Below are positions 18,888 to 30,800 of a DNA stretch of 42,872 nt, piece by piece. Position numbers and translations under genes: made by a program. The stretch is taken from positions 1-42,872 of the forward strand of contig CAICTM010000913.1 in NCBI GenBank assembly GCA_903772945.1, read 5' to 3'. A model generated the notes under the pieces. It ran no database searches. It saw only the letters and a list, made by a program, of their open reading frames with translations, and had not been told where the DNA came from. This DNA is from Seminavis robusta (taxonomy: Eukaryota > Bacillariophyta > Bacillariophyceae > Naviculales > Naviculaceae). Every line of letters starts with the position of its first letter. The first letter of the stretch is position 1.

Positions 18888-21800
18888 AAATGTCTCATGT
18901 CTGAAAAGAAAGGAAGCAACAGCTGTAAGATTGTTGTTGTTTGTTATCCAAGTAGTCAACAGTAACACCAGGTCAATGAAACATACCTGTTTATTATCCC
19001 ACCAATCATTGCTGTCACTTGATCGGTGTGTTGCCTTCTTGCATGTTGGACCAAAGCCATCATCTTCATTGTGGAAATGCTTTAGCTGCCAACAATTGCC
19101 ACAGTAGTCTCTCTTGCATGTCTTCGCCACTCCCTCCCCTTCAATGTGATCCTTCCTTTTGTGGCCACAAGTGATACAGAATCGCCTGCTCCTGAATACT
19201 CTTCTTGGTGGCCTCAGAGGTGGGTGTGGTCTTGCTTCTCTTGCATCTGCCATGGCAAATGGCGCCACATTCCTTTGTTGCACTTCAACAGTTTGGGACA
19301 TACCTGTCAACCTACCCAGCGCCAGAGGAGGATTCATTGTTGTAGGGTTGCCAAAAGGGGTGTTGCCTCCATGATGCTGTACATAGTTGGTTGTGGTAAC
19401 TCGAGCCGCTGGTCCTGTGGCTGGTAAGTCATTCCTTGTTTGCCGCAATGTGCTATTCAGTTCTTGTCGGTGCCGATCATCAGCCACTGGAGCTGTTGCT
19501 TGTAGTGATCGGTGCTCTCTGCGTTTTTTTAAGAATTGCTCCAGTTGCTGCCGGCTCTTCCTATTGATTTGAATAACCGAATCGTCGCCATCACTCCAGG
19601 CCTTGAATCGGCGAGCAACCTCGTTGTTCCACTGTCTTTCGAAGGCCTTGTAGTTTGGCTTGCCTCTTCCCTGTACATTGTAGTTAACGTGCTCAGCATG
19701 GAATAGCCTCTCTTCTTCTCTATCCAAGACTGTTGCCGGTTTGGTACTATCGGGGTACCTGAAGGGTATCCAGGGTTGCTTATTGGTCAGTCGATTGAAT
19801 GCTTCCAGGGTGCTCTCACGACCATTGTTCTCTGGCAACAACTTAGCGAGTTCGCGATAGATCTCTTCTCTGTTAAGGGCATCGGCTTCTCTGATTGAAG
19901 CCTCTTCTGACAAATTGTCCAGCTGGTGGTCCAACTCTTCCTCAGCATCCTGATTGTCTGTTAAATCGTCTACCTCGACTGGTACATCATCGTGTGACGA
20001 TTCAGCAGGATTTCTGGCCACTGGTTCATTGTCATTGGTGGTGTCATCTTCGCTGTACTCAGTACCGCCAACAGTAGGATTCGACACGTCATGTACATCT
20101 TCCACAACTCGATAGCAGAAGCCAATGAATTCAGCTGGCCCTCCATCATCAACTGTGGGTGCACTCGCTCCTTTAAAGGGAAGATCAGTGTCACTATATC
20201 CCACCTTCTTTGCAAAGGAATTAAGAAGCAGCAGCCTTTCTGTTTCAACAGTCCCATAGTCCTCATCGCCGCACCTGGTAATCGCCTTTCGGTGGTTCCT
20301 CTCTTCAAAGAAACCAGTCATCAACCGGTCAGCCTGGTGAATGCCTGTTAACAGTAGTGTGAGATAGGTCGATTGCCACAAAGGGGAATAGAAGTGCACT
20401 TACCGATACAGGTGGCAACAAGGATGTTGTACGCAAGATCGAGATTGTCCCTTTCATTGGTGTTGGTACCTCGAAGTACATAAGTCACACCAGTCACTGG
20501 ATTCTGTCTGTGCACCTTGATTGATGTAGGATCGCTGAGGCATCCCTTGTCGATATATGTAAACAGTTGCTTTATCAGATCGCGAGTTGCTGTGCCAGAT
20601 TTCAGAAACAGTTTTGGCGATGCATCATCGTTGTTCTCCTCTGTTCTTGTTGACAATATCAACTCTGTTTCAGCATCCTTCGCTCTCACATATTTCAACA
20701 CTGCCTCCACATTCCGTCTCAGCAATGCCGGTTCTGGGATAATGGCATTGGCTTCTTTCATCACTTCCTTGTGTGTTGCCTCCCGACCTCTTTTTGCTTC
20801 CACCTTCTCCTTGGCTCGGGCATACTCAGCTGGCTCTACATTGAACAAAGCACGGCTGAGCAGACCACGGAAGACTCCTCCTTGGGCTGAGCTTGGGTCC
20901 TTCATCGCTGGATTCCATCGTTTCATCCAGTGGAATGGGTCCAACTTGATTATTGCATCCTTGAAAATCCTTTTCAGAATTCGGTACACTTGACAGCAGT
21001 TGTCAACGTACAACAGTTTGATGGATTCGAATGCTGGTATCTCTGCTTCTAATACACTCTCAGGAACTCCTTGTGGAAACAGATCTTTGGCAGCGTTTAT
21101 CCTCCGCTTCTTCTCCTTTGCAAGAGCGTTCCGGTTCAACCTCTCTCGAAGCTTTTCTAAATCAGGCTCAATCTCACTGAACGACTCGCTGAATTTGAGT
21201 GCTTTCCAGAAGACAGTAAGGCCGTCCTCATTCTGAATGGTCACAAGGCAGCAAAATGGGCAAAAGCTGCGGCCTTGTCCTGTCCAAACTCTGATTTTCG
21301 AAGCCAATTTATAGTTGAAGTCAATCTTGAGCACTTCAGCGGTGAGTCCTTTCATCTTGCTTTCTTGGAAATCCTTCCTGTGCTGAAAGACTGTGTTAAC
21401 AATGCTGTTGATGCGATGCTTGCTGATGAATTTTCCATTATATTCTTTCTTGTTGTTGAATTTGGAAAACAGCGTTGGTCGGTCAGTGGATTCTGCCTCC
21501 TCACTGTCTTGGGTTTCTCCTCCATTATCCTCGTCGGTGTGGACACTCATGTACTCTGCCAATGAGTCGGTCGCTTCTTCCAATTCCAGTTCGGCTAAGG
21601 CAAGTTGTTCCTCTAATTGCTCTGCCCTTTCTTCGTGCTTGCTGTAATATTCCTGGACTTTGTTCTGCCAGCCAGGAAGGAGCCGCCGAAGTGGATCAGG
21701 GAAATCATCAGGATCTAATGATTGCAGCTGTTTGGTGGATTGTATATCAGCTGATATCAGTTTGCGTAGCTTGGTTCCCCCCAACCCAGGAAGAATGTTC

Positions 21801-22645
21801 TTTGCTCCAAAGTGATTGCGATTCTCCTTGTCCCCAAGCATGTGTCGAAACTGGATGTCCCTGTCCACGCAGCTTCGGGCATGACCAGCATCCAATCGAA
21901 ATCGAGTGACCTTGGACACTGCACGATTCTTGATTGATTGTAGCTGCTTCAGCTGAGGGTCATCGGTTGTTGGTTCCACGAATTCATCCAAGGTCCGCTG
22001 CTTCTTTTTCTTTGGCTTGAAGTTGATCTGGTCTCCCCCAACTGCAGATAGATACAGCTCATAATCCGAGTAATAAGCCCTGTAAGCGCTCAGCTTTAAA
22101 CGTCTCGCAATTTCGGATGTGCATTCATTAGCTGCTGACAGCACGATGTGACTGTACAACTCCTCATCCACTGCGTAGCCTTCACCAAGGTAGAAGTTGA
22201 AGAATGAATTGTAGACACTGGCGTCTAGCTGCATGCTCTTTTTGTTATATCCAGTGAATCTGCGACCACACAGTCCACAAGGGTAAAGCACGGTGTCGAG
22301 ATATATGTAACGTTGTACCCCAAAAAGGATAATAGGATTGTTGACCCAGCGAGCTTTCAAAACATCCACGTAGGAGTCCTTCTTGCAGTGGGGACAAGAA
22401 GGGACATGTCCTTTGAATAGAAGATGCGGCACCCAGACTGCCTCCGGTCTAACATAAAAGGAGTCAACTGTTGTCTTTTTCGAATCAGCATTCATCAGAT
22501 TGCTGTTGAACCGACCACCATTTGGCATCACATTAAACCATTTGTTGCTCTTGAAGAATTTCCTGTGGTCATTGTCAATAGCTGACCTTGTCCGCTTAAT
22601 GAATTGGTGCTGGGCTTCGCTGTACGGTCGCGGTTGCTCCGCCAT
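18876..22645 (-). CDS. Transposase-like protein with DUF6729-like zinc ribbon and D/D/D core, two exons
   Basis: Exon 1 is 22645-20404 and exon 2 is 20344-18876, with a 59-bp intron (GTAAGT...TTAACAG, phase 1), giving 1236 residues. Near the N-terminus CPHC (84-87) and CGLC (123-126) form a zinc ribbon with conserved flanks (VPHLLFKGHVPS, RRFTGY), resembling DUF6729. After a coiled coil (about 335-365) comes an RNase-H-like core: D442 in LKIDFNYKLASKI, a CPFC knuckle at 462-465, D548 in LLYVDNCCQVY and D569 in KLDPFHWMKRW. The DPFHW motif recalls the D-x-FH of ISL3-like and KDZ-like transposases. The C-terminus has a second Cys/His cluster (CITCGHKRKDH, CKRDYCGNCWQLKHFH). A GTATGT donor after WWDNKQ (about 18990) and a nearby acceptor mean the last ~35 residues may be intron. 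DNA transposition is inferred, not shown. Confidence 0.7.
18876..22645. mobile_element. Probable DNA transposon core (boundaries unknown)
   Basis: Inferred only from the transposase-like coding region and its tail-to-tail partner at 18291-18887. I compared about 400 nt on each side and found no clear terminal inverted repeats or target-site duplications, so the ends are not called. Confidence 0.45.
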
Positions 22646-23217
22646 GGTGAGTGTTCGATGTATCTATCAGTAGTTGTCATTTGTGCAGTTTTGGCGCTTT
22701 CCGTTGATCAAAACTTACCAAGGGTTGGGGTTAGCGGTGGTTGGTGAAACAAAGTTTCGTATTCGGTGGCAAGACTCCAAGAATTTTCAAGTCCCACAAC
22801 TCAGAGAGAGAAAAAGAGTAGAGATAAACTACGTTGGGACGTTTTTCACGGAAGGATAAGAGATTGCTAGACATAGAGGGAAAAGGGGCGAGATATAGAG
22901 GGAGCATCGGGATGCATGACTGGGGGGTCTGTCCTCCCCCCCTCCTTTTTTTCTTCTTCTTGTTCTGAACTGGTAATTGGCCGTACCAAGCTTCCGCGAA
23001 AGCCTCCCAAAGGAATCCATAAAGAGCATGAAGGTTCAAGTTGACGGAAGAAGAGCTGAAAGAAAAGAGAGCAAAGAGGAGATAATTTGATTGCACTTTC
23101 CCAAGACAGGACCAAGGAAAGCTAGAAAGAAACACAAATTGTTTACATCGGTTGACTGCTCAAATTTCACCCCTTTTGTACTACCGTATTATTCCCAACA
23201 ACTCTCTTCCATCGACC
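22646..23217. other. Divergent 5' flank with G6/C7 hairpin
   Basis: This lies between the divergent transposase-like and coiled-coil genes. It has the direct repeat ATAGAGGG (about 22874 and 22895) and a G6-8 nt-C7 inverted run at 22922-22942. Short minus-strand frames here are Lys/Pro/Ser-rich noise. Confidence 0.4.
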
Positions 23218-23712
23218 ATGTTTGTACGGACGACTCGACTCTGCTGTGCTACTACTGCCACGCGGCTCGTCCGTCCAACACGACGTGTGTGGCACGCAGC
23301 TTTCTTGGATGCAGCCGAAGCATCGGAGATTGCCAAGGAAATTCGAGTACTGATGCTGGAAAATCAATTGCGGTTGATGCATCCTCCTCTCCAATTGGAT
23401 TTGGATCGGCACGGACATGGCCAACAACGGCTCGACGAACTACATCAAAAATACGAAACCGTCACGGGAGAACCACTCGAAGGGAATAATGAGGAAGGAA
23501 AATTGAGTGAATTGGAAAAACTCAAGGTCAAAATACGATTGTGGCAGCAACAATTGCAGACTATTCGAGAAGAGAAAAGCAGCAATGATACCATTTCGGA
23601 CAAGCAACGGCAAATTGTCACGCTGGTGACGCGTGTCGAGGCACTGCAGGAAGAATATGCCACAATCAAGGGAAGAGACTCCCTACAAGCCAACCAAAAA
23701 CATCTCAATTGA
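23218..23712 (+). CDS. Small mitochondrial-type coiled-coil protein
   Basis: 164 residues from the ATG at 23218 (context CGACCATG); a frame extending upstream to 23152 is probably leader. The N-terminus MFVRTTRLCCATTATRLVRP is Arg/Thr-rich and free of acidic residues, a typical mitochondrial presequence. The rest is charged and helical with heptad character in about 95-155 (SELEKLKVKIRLWQQQLQTI, IVTLVTRVEALQEEY). No catalytic motif is seen. Probably a structural or assembly factor of the mitochondrial matrix or inner membrane; family not recognised. Confidence 0.6.
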   Translation: MFVRTTRLCCATTATRLVRPTRRVWHAAFLDAAEASEIAKEIRVLMLENQLRLMHPPLQLDLDRHGHGQQRLDELHQKYETVTGEPLEGNNEEGKLSELEKLKVKIRLWQQQLQTIREEKSSNDTISDKQRQIVTLVTRVEALQEEYATIKGRDSLQANQKHLN

Positions 23713-24370
23713 TGATACATGTGTTGGTGGCTATCCATTATTTTGGAACGAGCATCTCTACAATCCACAGCCATCCTTCTTGAAATTCAGCCTTTTTTGA
23801 ATCGAATCCACGACTTTTGAGAATAATCACATGATGGATGTGTGCCGTGCCGTGCCGGCCAAAGGCAATGCTCCATTCGTTGCAACAATTCATGCTTGGA
23901 CTCCTTTCGACTTCAATTTTTATTTCATAGGCAATCGCGAAACTAGCTAGAACACGCAAATCAAATCAACTTGAAAACGTTCGTTATGGTAGACCAAACT
24001 AGAGGGATGGATGCACCAAATCAAATCATGCTCTTCTATGTGCCAAATCCAATGTTTCTTGACCAAAAAGGAACCAGCACAATCTTAGCAAGGAAGGAGG
24101 AAGTTGGGATTGCAACTGTGGATCACAATCAACCTTGGAGGTACCGGCTTGCAGGTTGGCATCACCACTTTGTAGAGATGACTAGCTAGCTAGTTCAAGT
24201 ATTGTACTGTCACGGGCCATGAAACACCCCAGCTTTTTTCCCAACCTGCTGCAGGCCGACCTAACTACGCAAAAGAACCACCGTAACCAAACTATTGGCG
24301 GAAGCGTTGGTCTACAAAAGACTTTGGAACTATCCCGGAAAGGACTACAACGCGCTATACAGTAGTAACC
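23713..24370. other. Intergenic, convergent 3' flanks
   Basis: No protein-like frame. A CTAGCTAGCTAG patch lies at about 24181-24192. It probably holds the 3' untranslated regions of the two convergent neighbours. Confidence 0.4.
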
Positions 24371-25477
24371 TCATCCAAGGAAAAAGCCAAGCCCTAGCTC
24401 CCGTGCCTGGTCAATGGTGAGACCCAAAACCAAAACAGACGTCACAGTGGTCAGCATGATTTCCGTGTCTTTTGTGATGAGGCCCTTGTCCCGCAAGGTC
24501 ACATACAAGCCCAAATAAGCGACTCCTACTGTTGCCCCAATTTGATTGTAGAAGAGACTGGCTTGATCAAAGCTGAGCTCTGGAGTAGAAGACACCAAAT
24601 CAAAGAACTCAAGACGATCGACGCCAGGCGCACCAAAGGCAGCAATCACAGCCACCATGACGGGGGCTGTGAAGAGGTATGGCGCTGTTGTCAACCATGA
24701 GCGAAAGTCTTTCTCCCCCTTTCGCTTGTCACGGCGCAGCTGGGACCCAATTAGGTCATCCATCTCTGTGAAACTTGGCACAAACATGGCCAGGGAGATC
24801 AACGGAACAATGGTTAACAGGCCCTTGGAAATGACTGGATCGTTGAAGCATTCAGGAGCAAACGGAGCCACCCAGTATCCTGCCATGGCTTGCAAGAAAC
24901 AGATGATGGACATGTTGACAAAAACATTGCGGACCATGGGCTCTTCTCTACGGTGCGAGTATGCCATTTTGACTGCAGTCACGCTTTGGAGTGCGGTGGA
25001 AACACAAAAAGCGGCAGTGAGCGGTTCAAGAAGAGGTGAGCTCATGTCTTCAAAGCCACTTGAAGCACCAATTGCAGCCAAGGCGAGAGCTGTCAAGGTC
25101 TGGAAGATACTCGGAAACTTGTGTAACCCAGTTGCGTCTTCTTTGGTGAATAGACGCAGCCCCCAAGTGCTGGCTGGGGCGAATGCTTGCCTGGGCTTGG
25201 GTGCAGACACTGCTAAGGGTTGGGATTCATGCACGACCAAGCCATCAACTTCCATGAGTGCTGGAAGGGCTAGTGTGTCCTCCGGATCATACCGAGGGCT
25301 CATGAGAGGCTGCTGTGGTTTCAATGGTGCAAGTTTGTGGCTGCCGTCATAATACATCGAAAATGCTTTGAGATTGCTGAGCTGTGGGGGGTGAAGGGTT
25401 TTTGTAGTTGGGCTAAGGCCCAGCGATGTGTTCCAACTAGAGAGCAAGAAGAAGGCGACTGTTGCTGAGAGCTTCAT
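24371..25477 (-). CDS. Multi-pass membrane protein, possibly plastid, unknown function
   Basis: 368 residues from the ATG at 25477. A signal peptide is clear (LSATVAFFLLSSW, residues 3-15) followed by LGLSP, which could serve as a plastid-type junction with Leu at +1, though this is weak. After a ~90-residue Pro-rich segment come about six hydrophobic spans: TLTALALAAIGASSG, LTAAFCVSTALQSVTA, NMSIICFLQAMAGYW, GLLTIVPLISLAMF, APYLFTAPVMVAVIAAF and TTVTSVLVLGL. A charged loop (QLRRDKRKGEKDFR) separates spans 4 and 5. The upstream open frame to 25591 is not Met-supported and looks like leader. No transporter or enzyme signature is recognised. Confidence 0.62.
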   Translation of the reverse strand: MKLSATVAFFLLSSWNTSLGLSPTTKTLHPPQLSNLKAFSMYYDGSHKLAPLKPQQPLMSPRYDPEDTLALPALMEVDGLVVHESQPLAVSAPKPRQAFAPASTWGLRLFTKEDATGLHKFPSIFQTLTALALAAIGASSGFEDMSSPLLEPLTAAFCVSTALQSVTAVKMAYSHRREEPMVRNVFVNMSIICFLQAMAGYWVAPFAPECFNDPVISKGLLTIVPLISLAMFVPSFTEMDDLIGSQLRRDKRKGEKDFRSWLTTAPYLFTAPVMVAVIAAFGAPGVDRLEFFDLVSSTPELSFDQASLFYNQIGATVGVAYLGLYVTLRDKGLITKDTEIMLTTVTSVLVLGLTIDQARELGLGFFLG

Positions 25478-27854
25478 GTTTGGTCCGATTATGGCTTGCG
25501 GTTGCGTTGCGAGCCGACGATTGAAATTATGGGAATCTGCGAAGCTACACTGCTGAGCAATTGTCGAGCAGAAGCAACCTTGGGAACCCACCAGCCCCGA
25601 ATGAATCGAATCGCCTTTTCTTTGCCTGAGCCTGGCCCTCTGCGGATAACTACTGCTGAGTTGCTAGCGAGTACCACAAGCATGCATGAAGTCTGTAAAG
25701 TACATGCGCAGAATACTACGCCTTCCAGAACAATTGATCGGGTCAAGCCTTTTCAGTTAAATGGGTACAGTCGCGGCTGGCTTAGTACCAGGTACTGCTC
25801 AGGAGCACAAGTTTTAGTAGCTCGTAGAATCGAAACAGCGGCCCTCGGTTGTACCATTATGATGGCACTACCGTAGTCACCCGACTGGAACGCTTTCCGT
25901 GTTGGTCGTGCACTAAATTGAAAACCTGCTCAGAGTTCTGTACTGCCTCGAGGTCTAGCTAGTGGTAGAAAAATTTTGACACATTGCTGGGAGAAAATAC
26001 AGTAGAACCTTCTACCAGATATTAGTACCGGTACCGGTACGTAACAAGGACACAAGACCTACCGTACGGTATGGTACCGGTACACTATCTAGAGGTACGG
26101 GTATGCGCTGACATCTCCTCGAGTTCCGGTTCGACGAGTTATCGTTTGGAGTATCATGTTTGAGGTTGAAGTCCTGTTGAACCCGCTGAGGTCTCGAAAT
26201 AGTTTACTTATTATTGCAGGTTCCTCAACTCCTCGCCTCAGCTTCCGCGCTGTAGATGACATGGGCAGGGCAATGGTTCCTAGTACTATCTATGGCCAAG
26301 CACAGTGGGTGTCCCATGCTGTACGTGTCGGATTGATAGTGCTGGGATTGGGAATAGAAGTGGGTGATTTACACCTGACTGCTGGATCCAAAGCACGGCA
26401 CTGATCCGACAGGGAGGGCTGGGTGGGCTTTGCCACCAGGGTGATCCTTCCAACTGGCTGTTGATCAGCCCAAGAGAGAGGATCAGCAGCCATTTGTGTG
26501 CTGCTCAATCCCAAGACTACTAGCATGTAGCTAGTATCTGCACTGGCATCCTGGCAGCTTTGCTTTTGGATCTCGGTAGTGTGCCTAGGAATCTTTGGAG
26601 TGTGGATAGATCTCGCTTGAGCTCGCTCGCAATCGGTGATCTCGGGATGATTGCTAGATGGACCGGACCGATAGACCGCAAGAACACAGGAACGATTTTG
26701 ATTGAGGTGATTATTTATTAAGGGACGACTCACCACTGCCCTCACTGCCCTCAGATCAGCAATAGAAAGTGGGTGATTTAGATTTAAAGGCAGATTTGGA
26801 TTTTTTAAAAGGACAGCCCAGCTACTAATAGGAGACCATTTATTTCTTGGTATCTTCTACACTCCAAACTCAATAATAAGAAATCAAGAACTGGGAGTCA
26901 GCACTCGAGCTTTCTTTCCCAACTACTCTATTTTGCGACTCATTTTATTTCTAACAAAACAGGCCAATTTCAGTATAGAAGACTTTCTTACTACACTTCT
27001 AGATCAAGCAGGGTAGTGTTTGGATACACCCGGTGCACCTGGGCCTTTGGGTTCAACCTGCTCAGGGCTCTTTTAATTGGTTTGGATCAAGTAAGAGTGG
27101 TGACCAGGCAGAAAATTTTGCAGATTTCTATTAGACATAAGTTTGGAGCATTTTCATGGTGTCAGACTTGTAGTATTTCTTTTGCTTGGAGGTATCAATA
27201 CTGGGAGATTTTCTTACAAGTCTGTGATATTTCAGTATAAAAAGATTCTTATCTTTTTCTAAAATCTGAGTACTTGCTTTCATATTTGTAGTTTCTTACC
27301 TTCAGGTTTGGAGTGTACTGCAAGGTATGCTACCCAACTCTGTGCAGTACAGTACTATCTCTCTAGCTAGATCTAGTATGTCATCCATCTGTGTTCTGTT
27401 TTATCAACTGTTCTCGTTCGATGTTCGGATACCGTGCGTATGGTTCTTACGGATTCTCTTACGTGTTCACTTGTTCACTTCCAAGGAACTAAGGTCACAC
27501 TTCTGGTGCCTTTTATGTCCCAACCTGTTTCCAATAACAATAACTACTGTACCGGTACCATCAAGCGTTAATGACCTATTTTTCACAGCTTAGTTACCTT
27601 TACGACTTTTACAGTAGCCTTTTTCCATGACAATGGTCGAAAGCTGCCGAAAGGAGCAATAAGAAAGAGGAAAAAGTGTGTGCAGTGTCCATGGAGACAT
27701 GCCACAGACCACAGCACAGATAGAGGTTGCGTCAAACCTCCTCTTTCTCTCTTTTTGCTCCCCCACTTTCTCGTTGTTGCCGTTGTTGCCGTTGTTGCCA
27801 CCAACTGACAAATAAATATCAAACTGCTCTTACTACCGGTACTATTGGTTTGCC
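25478..27854. other. Long intergenic region with repeats
   Basis: 2.4 kb between two divergent genes. It holds CCGGTACC runs (26025-26090), the word AGTGGGTGATTTA twice (about 26359 and 26768), and an 11-nt inverted repeat ACACTCCAAAC / GTTTGGAGTGT (about 26862 and 27306) that may bound a ~450-nt degenerate element. Frames such as 26290-26745 (minus) are Ser/Thr/Pro-rich without a domain and I do not call them. The last few hundred bases serve as the promoter of the histidine kinase. Confidence 0.45.
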
Positions 27855-30800
27855 ATGGCGATGTCTCCTCATCGCCGCCTGAAGAAGAACGACTCGTTAT
27901 CGTCGGTGGGAGCCGATGCCCCTTCGAGTCGATTAGGCGGCGACACGGCGATATGGCGGGCCCGCATCTTGTTTATCGTCTCCATGTCCTGCGTGGCGAC
28001 GGTCCTCGGCGTAACGGCGTACTATTTCATCAACAAGGCAGAACAAGATCTAGCCCAAACCATGTTTGAATCGATTGCCGATCGAGCCTTGAGTGAAGCG
28101 GTTAACATTATCCAGCTCAAGAGATGGTCCGCTATTACTCTGGCCTCCGTGCTCTCCACCATGGAACCCAACGCAAGCTCTTATCCCTATGTTACCTTCC
28201 CTGGAATCGAGCGACTGATGAACAATGTACTCACATCGAGGTACGTACCGTATGTGCCCATTGGATGGGTAGCATTCGGTATACGTCATCAGATTCTCAT
28301 TGCTCACCTGTTTTTGTTCCTGATTCTACTTGTTTTCTTATCATCTCGCCACAGTTCCGGACTCGGAGCTGGATTTTGCCCGATCGTTCCTTCTTCCGAT
28401 ATTTCCGAATGGGAAGACTTTATCTACAAGTATTATCATGAAACACGACAACCTCCGTTTCCCAATACCACTGCTGTCAGTCCCTTTGGAAAAGGTATCT
28501 GGGGAAGACTATACCTCAATGACACTACCAGTGGCAATGCAACCACCTCCACAAAAAACCGGCAAAAGCCCATTCGATATCGAGACTTTGGGAATACGAC
28601 CACCTGGGGAAGTACCCGTCAGATTGTTACCCCAGTAGCCTTTACCAGCAACAACCCAGAGAAACGCCTGCTCTTCAATCCACACTCGGACCCTCGTCGA
28701 GGGCGGGCCATTGATGACATGATAGAATGTTCCCAACGCCGACATGCCACGGTAACACCCGATAGTTTGGCAGACCGAGATTGTGGAGTGTACGTGTTCT
28801 GTTCTGTTTTATTGTAATGTGATTGGCAGTTTGCCAGCCAGCTTTTTTCTCACATTGGTTGTTCCGCACTCTCCCGACTTACTTGATCACTCACAGGATC
28901 ACAGGCATGGTGGACTACAAGAAAGATCCCGAGCGGGGGCCCTCTGCAGTCATTTACACCCCCGTGTATCCAGCCAATGATCCCACAACGGTACGTGCAT
29001 TATTTTGGGTGGCGCTGCCCTAGCTAGTAGACGGAAGATAGTACTGTACTGTATCTCACCACACCTATCCCTTTTAGTTGGTTGGATTTGTGCCCTATAG
29101 AGTTGTTTTTGATCAGTTATTGAAAAACGCTTTTGCTGACGAAGTTTCCGGAGTGGACGTTGTCTTGTCGGCGGGAGACGAAGTCTTCACGTACAAAGTT
29201 GTAGACGGGCAAACTGAGCCAAAGTAAGTCTCCTCGTCGTCACATCGAAGCGAATCAGAATGGTTTCGGCGTACGGTACCAGTACACGCCCTCACACAAC
29301 GCGTTTCTCGTCACGTATTTCAGGGGAGATGGAGACCTGCATGATACACAGTACGACAAATTTCGCCGATCGATTCAGATCACTGCGCCAGAATACTACA
29401 CCGAAAACTCCGCACACTACACCATGTCCATTTATCCATGTGATGGTTTATACGATGTTTACAGTACCCACAATCCACTTACGGTCACCATCGGCGCGAT
29501 TTTCATCATTATCTTCATGTCGGTGCTATTCTTCGTCTACGATTTTCTCGTTCGCAGAGAGTTCTTGGCCAAAAGAGAACTTTTGGCGGCCAAGCGCTCC
29601 TTTATGAGGTTCATTTCTCACGAGGTGAGAACACCACTGAATGCAGTCTGCATGGGTATTACTGTCCTTCAATCCGAATTCGCACAGTCCTTGGGCTGTA
29701 CTTCGGTCGAAGACATGCGCGCAAAGGCTGAAGGAGGCGGTGAAAACGACAAAAACAAGAGCAAGGAAGATCTGCTGCAGTATATGAATCCCAACATAAA
29801 AATGACCAGATCTTTGTCCAAATCGATGACGGTAGGCCCCGCAAAGCCGACGGGCCCTACAAAGACATTATCGAAATCCATGATTGACGTGCCGCCGGAA
29901 ACGCAATCACCAACACCGTCGCCGCTATTCTCCCTCGAAACTCCGTCTACCGCGCCAACTTCGGAAGCAAGCGACGGAGATTCCATCGTCGGCAACATGT
30001 TGAAGCAAAAGCCTTTCGAGCCTGCTGCGTTGTTTCCTGCGATCACGTCCGCAAAACTTTTCGGAACTGCACCACGAGGAATCTCTAGGAGAAGCAGCAC
30101 GGGAGGCATGAGGAGACCTGGTGTCAGCCAACAAAAGCTGTCGGAAGAGTCTGTAATAGAGTGGTTTCGTCTGAGTCAAGAGGTTTTGCGCAATACGTTG
30201 TGTGCTGGTAAGTGCCAAAACTGATGTCCCGGTTCCATGAGCTAGAATTTCGCCATGCTAACAATTTGCCTTGCAGTGGACGTGCTCAGTGATGCTCTGA
30301 ATTACGATAAGATCGAATCTGGTTCCTTGACACTCGAACTGGCGAAATTACCAATATGGGAGATTGTCAAAGAGACGATGGGCGAATTCCGGCTTTCGGC
30401 ACAGCGAAAAAACATTGACTTTCAGCTCGAATTCCGCACCGAAGTTGACGACAGCGATCCTCTGCTTGCAAAGGACGTAGAATCGCCTAGCAGTCCGGTC
30501 AAATCAGTTTCCGAACTCTCTGAGGAAACAAAGAGTTGCAAAGTCATTGGTGATCAAGTCCGGCTTGTTCAGGTGCTCCGAAACCTTTGTTCCAATGCAA
30601 TCAAGTTCACTCCTGAGAAGGGATCCGTTCATATCGTGGCTACATGGCACCGGCCCACGTCAGAGGAGGCGGCGAGCCAACCCCGCCGCATACATCTGGG
30701 CAATGGGGACGTCTTGACGTTGCCTCGAAACGGGTATGTGACTGTGGCGGTGCAGGATTCGGGAGCTGGCTTGACTCAGGGACAAGTTCGATCTCTCTTC

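Noticed and set aside
22731..23135. 134-residue minus-strand frame with Lys and Gly runs
   Set aside because: It reads through the G6/C7 hairpin and polypurine tracts in a divergent 5' flank; no protein-like pattern.
26110..26160. GGTTCGA word examined as a possible tRNA T-loop
   Set aside because: No matching acceptor, D or anticodon stems can be folded around it.
26290..26745. 151-residue minus-strand frame
   Set aside because: Ser/Thr/Pro-rich with no domain, no good start context and no splice support; length is within chance for this GC content.
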